Source: JBLNDJ01 sp050261515 (GTDB lineage Bacteria; Acidobacteriota; Terriglobia; Bryobacterales; Bryobacteraceae). From it: a DNA stretch of 64,000 nt. The notes below the pieces were generated by a model. That model searched no databases and had not been told where the DNA came from. It was given only the letters and a program-made list of their open reading frames with translations. Position numbers and translations under genes: made by a program. The stretch covers positions 31,167 through 95,166 of the forward strand of contig JBLNDJ010000023.1 of assembly GCA_050261515.1 (NCBI GenBank), in the 5' to 3' direction. Shown piece by piece: positions 50,823 to 60,700 of this stretch (positions are counted from its first letter, which is position 1; each line of letters begins with the position of its first letter).

Positions 50823-51779
50823 TCAACGGCTTCTCGCGCCCGAGGCGATCTGGCCGCAGATCCACGCGTAGGTCTTCTCGAGCCCCGCGCGAAGCGGGAT
50901 CGACGGCTCCCAGTTTAGATACTGCCGGATGAGCGTGTTGTCGCTGTTGCGGCCGTTGACGCCCTTGGGCGCGTTGAGGTCGTAGCTCCGTTCGAGTTTC
51001 ACGCCCGCGATTTCCTCGACCAGATCGACAAGCTGGTTGATCGATACAAGCTCGGTCGAGCCGAGGTTGATGGGCTCGAGAATCCCGGAGTTCATGATGC
51101 GCTGGATACCCTCGACGCAGTCGTCGATATACATGAAGCTGCGCGTCTGGTTGCCCGTTCCCCAGATGTTTATGGCGAGCTTGCCGGTGCGCTTCGCCAG
51201 CGCGACCTTGCGGCAGATGGCCGCCGGAGCTTTCTCGCGTCCGCCGTCCCAGGCGCCGTGCGGGCCGTAGACATTGTGGAAGCGCGCCACACGCGTGCAC
51301 AGGCCGAAATCCTCGCGGAAGTGGCGGCACATGCGCTCGGAGAACAGCTTCTCCCATCCATACCCGTCCTCGGCGAGCGCCGGATAGGCGTCTTCTTCCT
51401 TGAGCGCCGGAGCGTCAGGATCCTTCTGCTTGTCAGCGTTGTACACGCACGCCGAAGAGGAGTAGAAATACCGCGCGACTCCAAATTTCTGCGCCGCCTG
51501 AAGCATGTGCGTATTGATGAGGACCGACAGCATGCACAGACACTTGTTGTTCTCGATGAAGCCCATGCCGCCAGCGCCGCGGGCCGCGGTTTCGCAGTTC
51601 TCCTTGAGGCTGAGATCGAGAGACAGGTTCTCGACATCCTCGAACCGCTGATACCACTCGTCAAACGGCTTGATATCGACCGCGCGGATTCTCCTGTATC
51701 CCTGGCGGCGCAGGTCCGCCACCAAACTTCCCCCTATGAATCCGCCCGCACCGCTCACAACCGCAAGCTGATCTCTCAA
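50823..51779 (-). CDS. GDP-mannose 3,5-epimerase-like protein with an internal deletion
   Basis: A 318-residue extended SDR protein. It has the NAD-binding VSGAGGFIGGSLVADL, SSSACVYNADKQ, the catalytic DGYGWEKLFSERMC (Tyr-x3-Lys), RVARFHNVYGPHGAWDGGRE, and WGTGNQTRSFMYIDDCVEGI, all features of plant-type GDP-mannose 3,5-epimerases. After AARGA (residue 69) the sequence jumps to GGMGFIENNK. From memory, the family has about ten more residues here containing a NLAADM strand of the nucleotide-binding fold. If so, an in-frame deletion of about 30 bp may impair the enzyme. It is the last gene of the glycan cluster. Confidence 0.75.
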   Translation of the reverse strand: MRDQLAVVSGAGGFIGGSLVADLRRQGYRRIRAVDIKPFDEWYQRFEDVENLSLDLSLKENCETAARGAGGMGFIENNKCLCMLSVLINTHMLQAAQKFGVARYFYSSSACVYNADKQKDPDAPALKEEDAYPALAEDGYGWEKLFSERMCRHFREDFGLCTRVARFHNVYGPHGAWDGGREKAPAAICRKVALAKRTGKLAINIWGTGNQTRSFMYIDDCVEGIQRIMNSGILEPINLGSTELVSINQLVDLVEEIAGVKLERSYDLNAPKGVNGRNSDNTLIRQYLNWEPSIPLRAGLEKTYAWICGQIASGARSR

Positions 51780-51803
51780 CGTATTAGAGCCTCCTTCGTT
51801 GCA

Positions 51804-51851
51804 AAGGCGGGCGTACGCCCTGGTCCGCGGCCGGCCCGCCGGCCGGCCTCT
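51804..51851. repeat. REP-like GC-rich palindrome
   Basis: GGCGGGCGTACGCCC is a short dyad, followed by overlapping GGCCGGC palindromes, between the GH29 and epimerase genes. It shares the CCCTGGTCC core with the reverse complement of the element at 25135-25186. Confidence 0.5.
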
Positions 51852-51862
51852 TTGTTGAACGC

Positions 51863-53389
51863 CTAGATGCGCTTCATCCCCTCAAGGCGGATCTTGAGTG
51901 CGAAGGCGTAGCCGGAGGGCCTATCCGCGGGCAGCTCGACGCTCAGGCCCCCGGCGCCGCCCTTCCACTTGAGCCGAGCCTTCGAGCCGAGCAACTCGAC
52001 GCCGCGGGCTTTCACCCCGGCGAGCGACTTGATCGTGATCCTGCCGTCCTTCGGCCACGCCAGTGCGATCGCGAAAAGCGCATCGCCCTTCACGGTGAAC
52101 CGGATGTCTTCGCTGGTGAACGGCTTCGATTCCGTATCCTTGAACGAACCCGCGACAACTTCGGTGGGCCCCTCGCCAAACACTTTCCACGGGCGCGTGC
52201 CGTAGATGGCCTCGCCGTTGACCGCGAGCCACCGGCCCATCTCGAGCAGGATCTTCTGCGCCTGTTCGGGAATCGTCCCGTCCGGCCGCGGCCCTACGTT
52301 CAGCAACAGGCAGCCGTTCTTGCTGACGATATCGACCAGGTCGCCGATGAGCGACGCAGGAGTGCGGAACTCGTCGTTGTCGATGTAGCCCCACGACTTC
52401 ACGCTCACCGACGTATCGGTCTGCCAGAACAGGGGCCGCAGCGCGCCGAGCTTTCCGCGCTCGATATCGAGCACCGCCGTGCCCTCCGGATACGCTTCTT
52501 TCTTGTAGTTGATCGCAACACCCGGCCCCTTCCACTCGACTCCGCGGTTGTAATAGAACGCCGCGAATTTCTGTATGTAGGGGACCATGGCGGGCTGCTC
52601 GATCCACCAGTCGAACCAGAGGACTTCGGGCCTGTACTTATCGACGATCTCGGCCGTGCGGGCCAGCCAGTCGTTCATGTGCGCGACGCTGGGCTGGTTC
52701 TCCCCCTTGCCGTCGGGCGTCTTCTCGGGCTGCGCGGGGCCGTAGAAAGATTCGTAGCGCGGATCCCGCACGTCGGAATCGAACTTGCGCCCGCCCTCCA
52801 TGAAAAACCAGTGCTCGATGCGATGAGACGATGCGCCGAAGTGCATTCCCTTGCGCCGCACGGCCGAGGCGAGCTCGCCCACAATGTCGCGCTTCGGCCC
52901 CATCTTCGCCGCGCTCCACTCCGTAAAGCTGCAGTCGTACATCGGGAAGCCGTCGTGATGCTCGGCCACAGGCACCACATAGCGCGCGCCCGCCTTGCGG
53001 AACAGCTCGGCCCACGCATCTGCGTCGAACTTCTCAGCGCGGAACATCGGAATGAAATCCTTGTAGCCGAACTTCGACTGCGGCCCGAACGTCGCGACGT
53101 GGTGCTTGAACTCGTCGCTCCCCTGCATGTACATCTGGCGCGGATACCACTCATTGCCGAATGCCGGAACCGAATAAAGGCCCCAGTGAATGAAGATGCC
53201 GAACTTGGCGTCCTGATACCACGCTGGCACTTCGTATTTCTTCAGCGAATCCCACGAGGCGCGAAAGGGACCGCGCGCGATGGTCGCGTCCACCGTCTCG
53301 AGAGCCTTCCCGATCTTCTGCTCGTAGGTCTGTGCCGCGGCGCTGGCGGCGATTGCCGCCAGTGCGCCCAGCAACGTAAACGCTTTCAT
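51863..53389 (-). CDS. Exported alpha-L-fucosidase, GH29
   Basis: A 508-residue glycoside hydrolase. The ATG at 53389 gives a signal peptide (MKAFTLLGALAAIAASAAAQ); a TTG overlapping the previous stop is 15 bp upstream. GH29 landmarks are WYQDAKFGIFIHWGLYSVPA, YKDFIPMFRAEKFDADAWAE, YVVPVAEHHDGFPMYDCSFT, and the nucleophile region PEVLWFDWWIEQP (Asp near residue 257), then NGCLLLNVGPRPDGTIPE. A C-terminal beta domain follows. It should cleave terminal alpha-L-fucose outside the cytoplasm. It lies 11 bp after the Gfo/Idh/MocA gene. Confidence 0.94.
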   Translation of the reverse strand: MKAFTLLGALAAIAASAAAQTYEQKIGKALETVDATIARGPFRASWDSLKKYEVPAWYQDAKFGIFIHWGLYSVPAFGNEWYPRQMYMQGSDEFKHHVATFGPQSKFGYKDFIPMFRAEKFDADAWAELFRKAGARYVVPVAEHHDGFPMYDCSFTEWSAAKMGPKRDIVGELASAVRRKGMHFGASSHRIEHWFFMEGGRKFDSDVRDPRYESFYGPAQPEKTPDGKGENQPSVAHMNDWLARTAEIVDKYRPEVLWFDWWIEQPAMVPYIQKFAAFYYNRGVEWKGPGVAINYKKEAYPEGTAVLDIERGKLGALRPLFWQTDTSVSVKSWGYIDNDEFRTPASLIGDLVDIVSKNGCLLLNVGPRPDGTIPEQAQKILLEMGRWLAVNGEAIYGTRPWKVFGEGPTEVVAGSFKDTESKPFTSEDIRFTVKGDALFAIALAWPKDGRITIKSLAGVKARGVELLGSKARLKWKGGAGGLSVELPADRPSGYAFALKIRLEGMKRI

Positions 53390-53400
53390 CAGGAATTTCG

Positions 53401-54993
53401 TCAACCGTTCAGTGTCCAGCCCGAGCGATACTCGCGCTTCAGATAATCGTTGGCTGCCGAATCATTCGTGATGCGCCCACTGGCCGGGTCGTATTCGAGC
53501 TTCTTGCCCGCGCGGTGCGCCACCAGGCCGAGCAGCATCTGCTCGATCATCGTGCCGGAGTAATCGAAATCGCAGTGCGTCTTGCTGCTGGTGCCGTGCA
53601 CAACGCCGTTGTTCCTGCCTTTGCAGGCATCGAGCCACTCGAGCTGGAAGACATCGGCGCCCCGGATCGGCTTGCCGCTCTTCTCTTCCTCGGCGATGGC
53701 CTCGAGCTCCGGATTCGGCAGCCCCAGCGCCGCGGGCACGCCGTTCTTGAAGGTCTGAGCCACGGGGAACCCGTCCGGCCCCGGCTGCGCGTTCGGCTCC
53801 GCCGTGAATCCCTCGGGAAGCGGCGGCGCGGGACGCGGCGCACGGCGCTCGCGGCGCACCTCGGTCGGCAGGCCCGTGCCGTGGACAAGCGGGAGCAGCT
53901 CGTCCTTGCCGCGGCGCTTGTAGTAGGTGAAGTCGCCGCTGTCGTTGCTCGGGATGATCACGCGCGACGTGAAGTCCGCCAGGATGCTGCCGCGCGTGCC
54001 TTCAAACACCGCGCCGTTGCCGATCTTGCTCAGGTCGATGTACCAGCTCGGCGACTTCGGCTTGAGCCCGCCCTGATACCACACCAGCTCCACCGGCCCG
54101 CGCCAGCGGTTCGCCGGATGCATGAAGTGCGCCTTCAGCTTCACCGGGCAGATATCGGGATTGTACTTGTCGCTCGCGTCAAGATCGATCTCGACCGAAA
54201 GCGGCGCCCCGGCGTCGATCGTGTTCCACACCAGGTCCATGGTGTGCGCGCCCATGTCGCCCATCTGCCCCACGCCGAAATCGCGGTACATATTCCAGAA
54301 CAGGCAGTTCAACCCGTTCGAGCCGCCGAAGTACTGCGGCGTGTAGGGATGATAGTGCGACGGTCCGATCCACTGCTCGTAGTGCATGGCGGGCGGCGCC
54401 GTGCCCTGCCCCGCCGGATAGCCGGGCCGCGGAAGCTCGCGGCTGTCCCAGCTATGGATCGTCTTCAGCTCCCCGATCGCGCCGTCGAGAATCAGCTCGC
54501 GCAGGCGCTCGAAGTTCGGGAACGCGTGGCGCTGCGTGCCGTGCTGCGTCGCCACCTTGGCCTTGCGCTTGAGGTAATTGGAGCGCACCGTGCGCACTTC
54601 TTCGACGCTGATGCCGAGCGGCTTCTCGCAGAAGACGTGCATGTTGCGGTTCAGCGCCCAGTTGGCGATGAAGGCGTGGTGATGGTCGGCGGTGCAGATG
54701 ACCACGGCCTCGACGTCTTTCTGGTCGAGCAGCTCGCGCCAGTCCCAATACGTCTTGGCCCTGGGGAAGATGCGCAGCGCTTCCTTCGTGCGCAGGTCGT
54801 TGACGTCGCACAGCGCCACCACGTTCTCGTTCTTGAGCGAGCGGTAGTGCGCGGTGCCGCGGCCCCACACGCCGATGAGCGCAACGTTCAGCTTGTTGCT
54901 GGGAGCGGCCGCGCCCCGCAGGGAGCCGCTCCTGAGTATGGTAAAGCCGGCTGCGGCCGAGGCCGCCGATTTGAGCAGGTCACGTCGTTGCAT
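53401..54993 (-). CDS. TAT-exported Gfo/Idh/MocA family oxidoreductase
   Basis: A 530-residue protein starting with a twin-arginine signal (MQRRDLLKSAASAAAGFTIL). The Rossmann domain is LNVALIGVWGRGTAHYRSLK, then VVICTADHHHAFIANWAL and HVFCEKPLGISVEEV (the EKP motif). The C-terminal domain ends with insertions typical of acidobacterial and planctomycete members. Such enzymes oxidise or reduce sugars or keto-sugars with a tightly bound cofactor; some make 3-keto-glycosides. The middle of the glycan cluster between the TIM-barrel isomerase and GH29. Confidence 0.92.
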   Translation of the reverse strand: MQRRDLLKSAASAAAGFTILRSGSLRGAAAPSNKLNVALIGVWGRGTAHYRSLKNENVVALCDVNDLRTKEALRIFPRAKTYWDWRELLDQKDVEAVVICTADHHHAFIANWALNRNMHVFCEKPLGISVEEVRTVRSNYLKRKAKVATQHGTQRHAFPNFERLRELILDGAIGELKTIHSWDSRELPRPGYPAGQGTAPPAMHYEQWIGPSHYHPYTPQYFGGSNGLNCLFWNMYRDFGVGQMGDMGAHTMDLVWNTIDAGAPLSVEIDLDASDKYNPDICPVKLKAHFMHPANRWRGPVELVWYQGGLKPKSPSWYIDLSKIGNGAVFEGTRGSILADFTSRVIIPSNDSGDFTYYKRRGKDELLPLVHGTGLPTEVRRERRAPRPAPPLPEGFTAEPNAQPGPDGFPVAQTFKNGVPAALGLPNPELEAIAEEEKSGKPIRGADVFQLEWLDACKGRNNGVVHGTSSKTHCDFDYSGTMIEQMLLGLVAHRAGKKLEYDPASGRITNDSAANDYLKREYRSGWTLNG

Positions 54994-55042
54994 AGGCTAG
55001 AGCATATCTCAACTCGGACCGGCGCAAACCGGCGGCACTCGA

Positions 55043-56092
55043 TTATGTTTTCGCGGCGCGCTTCTTCTTCACTTCGGCGATGGTGTCGCGCAGCGACTGC
55101 GCGGCCAGCCGGGCGTTCCGATCGGCGTAATCGAGCCCCACGAGCTGCCCGTTCACAACCGGCAGCGGATGGCAGAGCTCGAACCCGAGATACCCGTTAT
55201 AGCCAATCTCCATCAGGCCTTCGACCTGCGCCGTGATGTTCTCATCCTCCTTGAGAACGATGCGGCCGTCCTGCTCGGAGTACTCGTTGCCGTAGTGCGA
55301 GAGCACCTGCAACGGGCCGACCTCGCGCGTGGCGCTGACGATTTCCTTCGGGCCGAGTTCATGCTCGAGCCGCGCGTCAAAGCACGCTTTCAGGTTCGGT
55401 GAATCGACCTCGCGGATCATCCGCAGCATGTCCGGATAGCTCTTGATGACCGGCGCGTGGTTCTGGAGCGCGAGGGTCACGCCGAAATCCGAAGCGTACT
55501 TCGCGGTTTCCCTCAGACCTTCGCGGCACCACTCCCAGGTCTGCTCCGGGGAGAACTCCTTGTGCGTGGCTTCCCAAATCTGTTTGGCGACATCGTAGCG
55601 CGCGCCGCCCCCGGGCACTCGTGTCACGCCGGGCCAGGCGAGGAACACGCGCACGATCTTCGCTTCGAGATCGGCCGACATGCGAATCAGCTCGCGCATG
55701 TAGAGTAGTTGCGCCTCGCGAAACTCCGGGATCGGGCTGCTGAAATCGTTGTTGCCGGCGACGGCGTAGATCTCGATGCCCTGTCCCTGGGCGAACTTCC
55801 GCAGCTCGCGGCAGCGGGCCTTCGGCATGTCGAGCGGATCGCCGTGCGGGCGCTTCCCGTCGATCTCGACGCCCTGGTAGCCGAACTGTTTCGCGCGCTG
55901 GACGACCTGCTCGAGGCTCAGTGCGTCGCCCCGGTACCAGACGCCGAGATACGTGATGCTGTAGAGTCCGAGTTTGATGCCGCTGGCGGCCTTCTCTGCC
56001 CCGGCGAGCCGCATGGCTCCCAAGGCTCCCGCCGCGACCGTGCTGGCTTGCGCGAAATCACGGCGGCTCATCCCCTTCTGCGTGTCCTTCAT
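55043..56092 (-). CDS. TAT-exported sugar phosphate isomerase/epimerase-like TIM barrel
   Basis: A 349-residue xylose-isomerase-like TIM-barrel protein with a twin-arginine signal (MSRRDFAQASTVAAGALGAM within the first 30 residues). The barrel shows GYQGVEIDGKR, IEIYAVAGNNDFSSP, VTLALQNHAPVIKSYPDMLR, ACFDARLEHELGPKEI and YLGFELCHPLP, with acidic and His residues at the usual metal-binding places. Probably acts on a keto-sugar intermediate together with the neighbouring Gfo/Idh/MocA oxidoreductase. Confidence 0.9.
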   Translation of the reverse strand: MKDTQKGMSRRDFAQASTVAAGALGAMRLAGAEKAASGIKLGLYSITYLGVWYRGDALSLEQVVQRAKQFGYQGVEIDGKRPHGDPLDMPKARCRELRKFAQGQGIEIYAVAGNNDFSSPIPEFREAQLLYMRELIRMSADLEAKIVRVFLAWPGVTRVPGGGARYDVAKQIWEATHKEFSPEQTWEWCREGLRETAKYASDFGVTLALQNHAPVIKSYPDMLRMIREVDSPNLKACFDARLEHELGPKEIVSATREVGPLQVLSHYGNEYSEQDGRIVLKEDENITAQVEGLMEIGYNGYLGFELCHPLPVVNGQLVGLDYADRNARLAAQSLRDTIAEVKKKRAAKT

Positions 56093-56136
56093 AGTTCCTC
56101 CGCGGACCGCCCAACAGTGTATCAGCGTTCTCAGAA

Positions 56137-56172
56137 GGGCGGGCTTCAGCCCGCGCAGGGCTTGAGCCCCGC
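56137..56172. repeat. REP-like double hairpin, copy 2
   Basis: Two adjacent palindromes, GGGCGGGCTTCAGCCCGC and GCAGGGCTTGAGCCCCGC, between the GH13-like and TIM-barrel genes. The sequence agrees with the reverse complement of 13264-13299 at 33 of 36 positions. Confidence 0.8.
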
Positions 56173-56183
56173 ATGGACCCGAT

Positions 56184-57641
56184 TCAGCGGCTGGCGGGGC
56201 TGACCCGGAAGAACCGGTACCCGAACGCAGGCAACGGGACGTCGAGCCACTGCTTCGCGTCGCGGAGCTCGCCCGTCTTCACGTCCGTGAGCGCGGAAGC
56301 CGCCAGGCCGCTCAGGTCCACCTCGACCGTCTGCGGCTCGGGCTGGAAATTCAGGACGACGAGCATGCGCTCGGAGCCGTCCGGCGCGGTACGAAGAAAC
56401 GCGTAATGCTTATCGTCCGCGCGAACAGGCAGCTTGCGCCTCGATCCCAGCTGATACAGCGCCGGGTGCGCGGCCTTGGTCTTGAGAATCCACGCCGTCT
56501 CCTCGTCGAAGTTCTCGACCTCACCCCGCCACCCGAAGTACATCAGGTCCCCGAAGCCCGCGAGCGCGGCGGCCGACAGCCGCTTCTGCGCGGGATCGTC
56601 CAGCTTCGGCGGCTCGAAGTACAGCACACCGCCCGCGGCGACGACGCGGTCGTGATAGTCCCGCAACGCCGTCTCGACGGGCCGCGGGTCGCCCTTCACA
56701 ATAGCGTCGCGCAGAACGTTGTTGTCCTTCTCCCACCAGATGCCGAGGCCGTAATCCTGCACGCAGTTCCAGCCGCCTTCGGTGATCCACGCCACAGGGT
56801 CCTCATGGAACCCGCCCGCGCCCTCGGGCTGCGAGAACTTCGCGCCGTAGCTCGCGATCGGACCTGTGAGGCGCTGCCGCCCCATCTGCCACGTGTAGCC
56901 GACGTACCAGTTCACCGCGTCGATGATCATGCCGTCGAGGCCGGTGTCCATCCAGAAGCGCACGACCTTCTCGGCTTCGCGCTGGAACTCGGGCGCGGCC
57001 CAGTTGTACTGCGGCAGGCGGACGCGGTTCTTCTTCGAATCGACGCCACCCCACTTCGACCAGTAGTATTTCTTCGCCCGCTCGCTGTAGACCCACACTT
57101 CGTTCTTCAAGGCGTCGTAGCCGGGCTTCACCGGCCGCACCAGATAGAAGGAGTCCCCCGTCGCGGGCGGCGGCGCGTCGGCGCGATCCGCCCAAAGGAA
57201 CCAGTGCGCCTCGGCCGTGTCGCGGCCCTCGCGGACATCGTCGCACGCCTTCAGGAAATGCGGCGCCTCCACGCTGCTGTAGCCGAGGTTGTCGAACCCG
57301 ATAATCTTGAGCCTCTTGTCATGCGCGGTGCGGACCAGGCGGCGGAAATCGTCCATCGTCCCCACTTCGGGGTCGATCCGGTAGCGGTCGATCGCGTCCA
57401 GCCCCCCGTAGCTCCAGCCGCCGTGGGGCGTGGCGAAGATCTCGACGACATCGAAGCCCGCCTGCTTGATCCGGTCGAGCTGCGCGGAAAGCCGGGCCGG
57501 CTCGAGCGACAGGTGCGCGTAGCTGCGCCCCGGCTTGAGCGTTACGCGTACGATAGCGGAGGCGCTTTCCCACCAGCGCGTTTCGGCGGCCGCCAGTGGC
57601 GTGAGGGCGGCAAAAAGGCAGAGAGCGAGTTTCAGTCGCAT
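56184..57641 (-). CDS. Exported GH13-like (alpha-amylase fold) protein with atypical catalytic region
   Basis: A 485-residue protein with a signal peptide (MRLKLALCLFAALTPLAAAE). The (beta/alpha)8 barrel is recognisable from FDVVEIFATPHGGWSYGGLD, RYRIDPEVGTMDDFRRLV and GLDGMIIDAVNWY, where Asp241 is at the nucleophile position. The arginine normally two residues before it is isoleucine (Ile239). A C-terminal amylase-type beta domain follows (MLVVLNFQPEPQTVEVDLSG). This suggests a divergent or altered-specificity GH13. It lies between the receptor and the isomerase in the cluster. Confidence 0.75.
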   Translation of the reverse strand: MRLKLALCLFAALTPLAAAETRWWESASAIVRVTLKPGRSYAHLSLEPARLSAQLDRIKQAGFDVVEIFATPHGGWSYGGLDAIDRYRIDPEVGTMDDFRRLVRTAHDKRLKIIGFDNLGYSSVEAPHFLKACDDVREGRDTAEAHWFLWADRADAPPPATGDSFYLVRPVKPGYDALKNEVWVYSERAKKYYWSKWGGVDSKKNRVRLPQYNWAAPEFQREAEKVVRFWMDTGLDGMIIDAVNWYVGYTWQMGRQRLTGPIASYGAKFSQPEGAGGFHEDPVAWITEGGWNCVQDYGLGIWWEKDNNVLRDAIVKGDPRPVETALRDYHDRVVAAGGVLYFEPPKLDDPAQKRLSAAALAGFGDLMYFGWRGEVENFDEETAWILKTKAAHPALYQLGSRRKLPVRADDKHYAFLRTAPDGSERMLVVLNFQPEPQTVEVDLSGLAASALTDVKTGELRDAKQWLDVPLPAFGYRFFRVSPASR

Positions 57642-57663
57642 GGTTTGAAACGTCGAATAACCG

Positions 57664-57737
57664 CTCCCTAACGGTTGCGGCTCGGTTACGCGCGTCGTTC
57701 GTTACCCGCGTCGTTACCGAGCCGCGACCAAAGGGAG
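57664..57737. repeat. Inverted repeat between the TonB receptor and GH13-like genes
   Basis: Two arms of about 32 nt pair with few mismatches (CTCCCTAACGG and GCGGCTCGGT on one side, their complements on the other), separated by a short loop. It could be a strong intercistronic hairpin that reduces read-through after the receptor gene, or another REP family. Confidence 0.7.
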
Positions 57738-57751
57738 GGTTTGTTTCTGCC

Positions 57752-60700
57752 CTAGAACGTCATCCGCAAACCCAACTGCACGATGCGTCCCTCGCGCGCC
57801 CACGTCACCCAGCCGAACGTACTCTCGGAGGAATCCGTGTACGTCGTATCCACGCCGGCCCACTGCGTGTGGTTGAACGCATTGAGCAGATCGCCGCGAA
57901 ACTCGATGCCGAGCCGCTCCACCGGCCGGAACGTCTTCGACAGCGAGATATCCCAGTTGTTGACACCGGGGCCGCGCACGATGCCGCGTCCCGCGTTGCC
58001 CTTCACGTCCTGGGCTGGGGCGCTGAACACCGAGGTGTCGAAGTAGCGCGAGAAACTCCGGTCGCCGCGCGACAGGTTGGGATTGCCGCTCACGTTGACC
58101 ATGTTCGGCTCGTAGTCGCGCGCGTCGGTGACGCCGTTCCACACCGTCAGGGCGTTGCCAGATTCGAACGTGGTAATGGCGCTGATGTTCCAGCCCCACA
58201 AGGCCGACCGTCCGAGCCAGTGCATGTTCCTTCCCCAGGGAGTCGTGAACGTCAGGGCCGACACGAAGCGGTGCGGATGCGAGAACTCCGCCTCGCCGCG
58301 CCCCAGGTTCCGGTGCCAGTCCCACATCGGGAGCGCCATGCCGAGCGATTCGGGCAGGAACTCCTGCGAGTCGGTGACTGTCTTCGAGTAGGTGTAGTGC
58401 GTGACGAACTGCAGGCCGCGCGTGAGATTGCCCTGCAGCTTCACGGTCGCGCCGTTGTAGAACGAATTCAGACCGTGCCGCAGCAGCCGCACGTCGCCCC
58501 ACCGGCCAGTCGCGTTCGGCCGCGCCGCGTTGTAAGCCTCCGAGGACGTCCAGCCCGTCTGGTAAGCGGGCATGTTCACGTTCTCGTAGTAAGGCAGCTT
58601 CGTGCCGCGCCCGCCGAGGTAGGTGAGCGTGAGCGACATGTTCTGTCCGAGGCCCTTCTGCACGTCGAACATGTAGCGCTGGTAGTAGGGAGTGACGCCG
58701 GACTTCTTGTCCTGGATCCGTATATCGATCGGGTAGTCGAAGTATCCCGTCGCCTCGCCGGTCGAGATCGGGTAAGTCCCGATCACGTCGATCTGAGTCG
58801 GTGTGGGGAAAATGTCGCCGAACCCCAGAACCGGAACGTCATCGTGCTGTCCCAGGCGCGCGTTGTCCCACCAATCGCCCGTGTAACCCGGGACGGCTCC
58901 CGACGCGTTGTTCAGCACGGACAAGGACGTGGTGGTTCCCGACATATAGAAGATGCCGTAGCTCGCGCGGAACACCAGCGAGTTCCACGGCTGGTAGGCG
59001 ACGCTGATCCGCGGCGCCAGGTTGTTCTTATCGGCGGGAACGTAGTGCAGCGGCACGCCCGGCGTGCGCCCCGGAATCATGAGCTGCCAGCCGGGGTAGC
59101 CGAAGTCCATGATCGCGTTCCCGTAGCGGTCGCCCGAGTACGGCGGAACCGAAAGGTCGTAGCGCAGCCCGAGGCTCACGGTGAGCTTGGGGCTCAACTG
59201 CCACTTGTCCTCGCCGTAGAATCCCCAGTACGGGATCACCATGTTGAGTTGCGGGTCGCCGCCCGAAAAGGCGAAGCGCTGGTTGATGCCGCTCGGCAGC
59301 CCTAGCAGAAAGGACGCCATCGCATCGCCGCCGCGGCTCTCGTCGACGCTGCCGGAACGGGTGAACTGGTCGGAGAACGCGACCGTGCGAATGTAGTCCC
59401 AATCCGTCTCTTCCTTGCGGAAGAAGTTGAAGCCGAACTTGAAGGAATGGGCGCCCTTGATCCAGCTCACGTTGTCGGAGAACTGGAGCGTGGGATTGGA
59501 CGCCATGAATACTTCGCCCATGCCGATGCTCCAGGGCCAGCCGTTGGACCAGAAGTCGATGCTGTGGTAGCCCAAGTCCTCGCCCGAGCCGATGTTCTTG
59601 AAGAATTTGTTCCGAAGCGTGTCGGTCCGGTGCATGTAGTCGCGCACGCCCTGGTCGGCGTTGAACAGCGTGCCCTTGCCGATGCCGAAGATGAACTCAT
59701 TGGTGAGCGTCGGGCTGAAGACGCGCGCGTAGTTGGCCGTCACGAGGTGCGAGAGGTCCTCCACGTTCGCGTTCAGCTCAGGGATCAGCCCGCCAGTGTT
59801 GTTGTCCAGGCCGCGCGAGCGAGAGACGTTCACGTACACGCTGTCGTTATCGCTGAGCCGCACGTCGCCGCGCACATCCAGGCGATAGCTCTTGTGGCCG
59901 CGGGCGGCAAAGGTACGGTAGTTGTTCAGGTCCCCCGGATTCACCGGGTTCGAGTAGCCGTTGGGCATCGGGAACATCGCGAGCATCGCCTGCGCATCGG
60001 CGTTGATCGCGGGCGAGCCATCCGGACGCGTGATGTTCCGCAGGTCGTTATTCGGCACCGCGGTTCGGATGCTGTTGCCGTCCGCGTCGATCACGGTGGA
60101 CCAGGGGTCATAGAGGACGTAGTTGGGATCGCCCGGAAACCGCGACAGCAGCTCGCTGAAATCGCCCTGCCGCTCGGCTTCGGTCGGGACGCGGTAGAGC
60201 GCGCTGGCGCCGCCGCGGTTCTCCCGCGTGCCTTCATAGTTCACGAAAAAGAACGCCTTGTCCTTGCCGTTGAAGATCTTCGGCAGGATGACCGGACCGC
60301 CCAGGTTGCCGCCGAACTGGTTCCGCTGGAGCACATCCTTTTTCTGGCCCGGCTCGCTCATGATCTTGGTGTAAGGATTCCAGGCGTTGAGACCGCTGTT
60401 CTGGAAGTAGTCGAAGGCCGTGCCGTGCAGGGCGTTCGTGCCGCCGCGCGTCGAGACCTGAAACGTCGAGATGTCGCGGCCGTTGGCGGCCGAGAAGTTC
60501 GCGACGTCCACCTTCACTTCCGAGATGGCTTCGATCGACGGCGCGTAGCTGGTGGAGCCCACCCAGTTGTCGTTGATGTTCACGCCGTTCATGTAGAAGC
60601 CGTTGTCGCCGCCGCCGCCGGCGACGTAGTTCACGCCGCCGATCGAGTGGAAGCCGCCGACCGACCATGTATCGCCGTAGTTGCCGCGCGGGAAAGTGCT

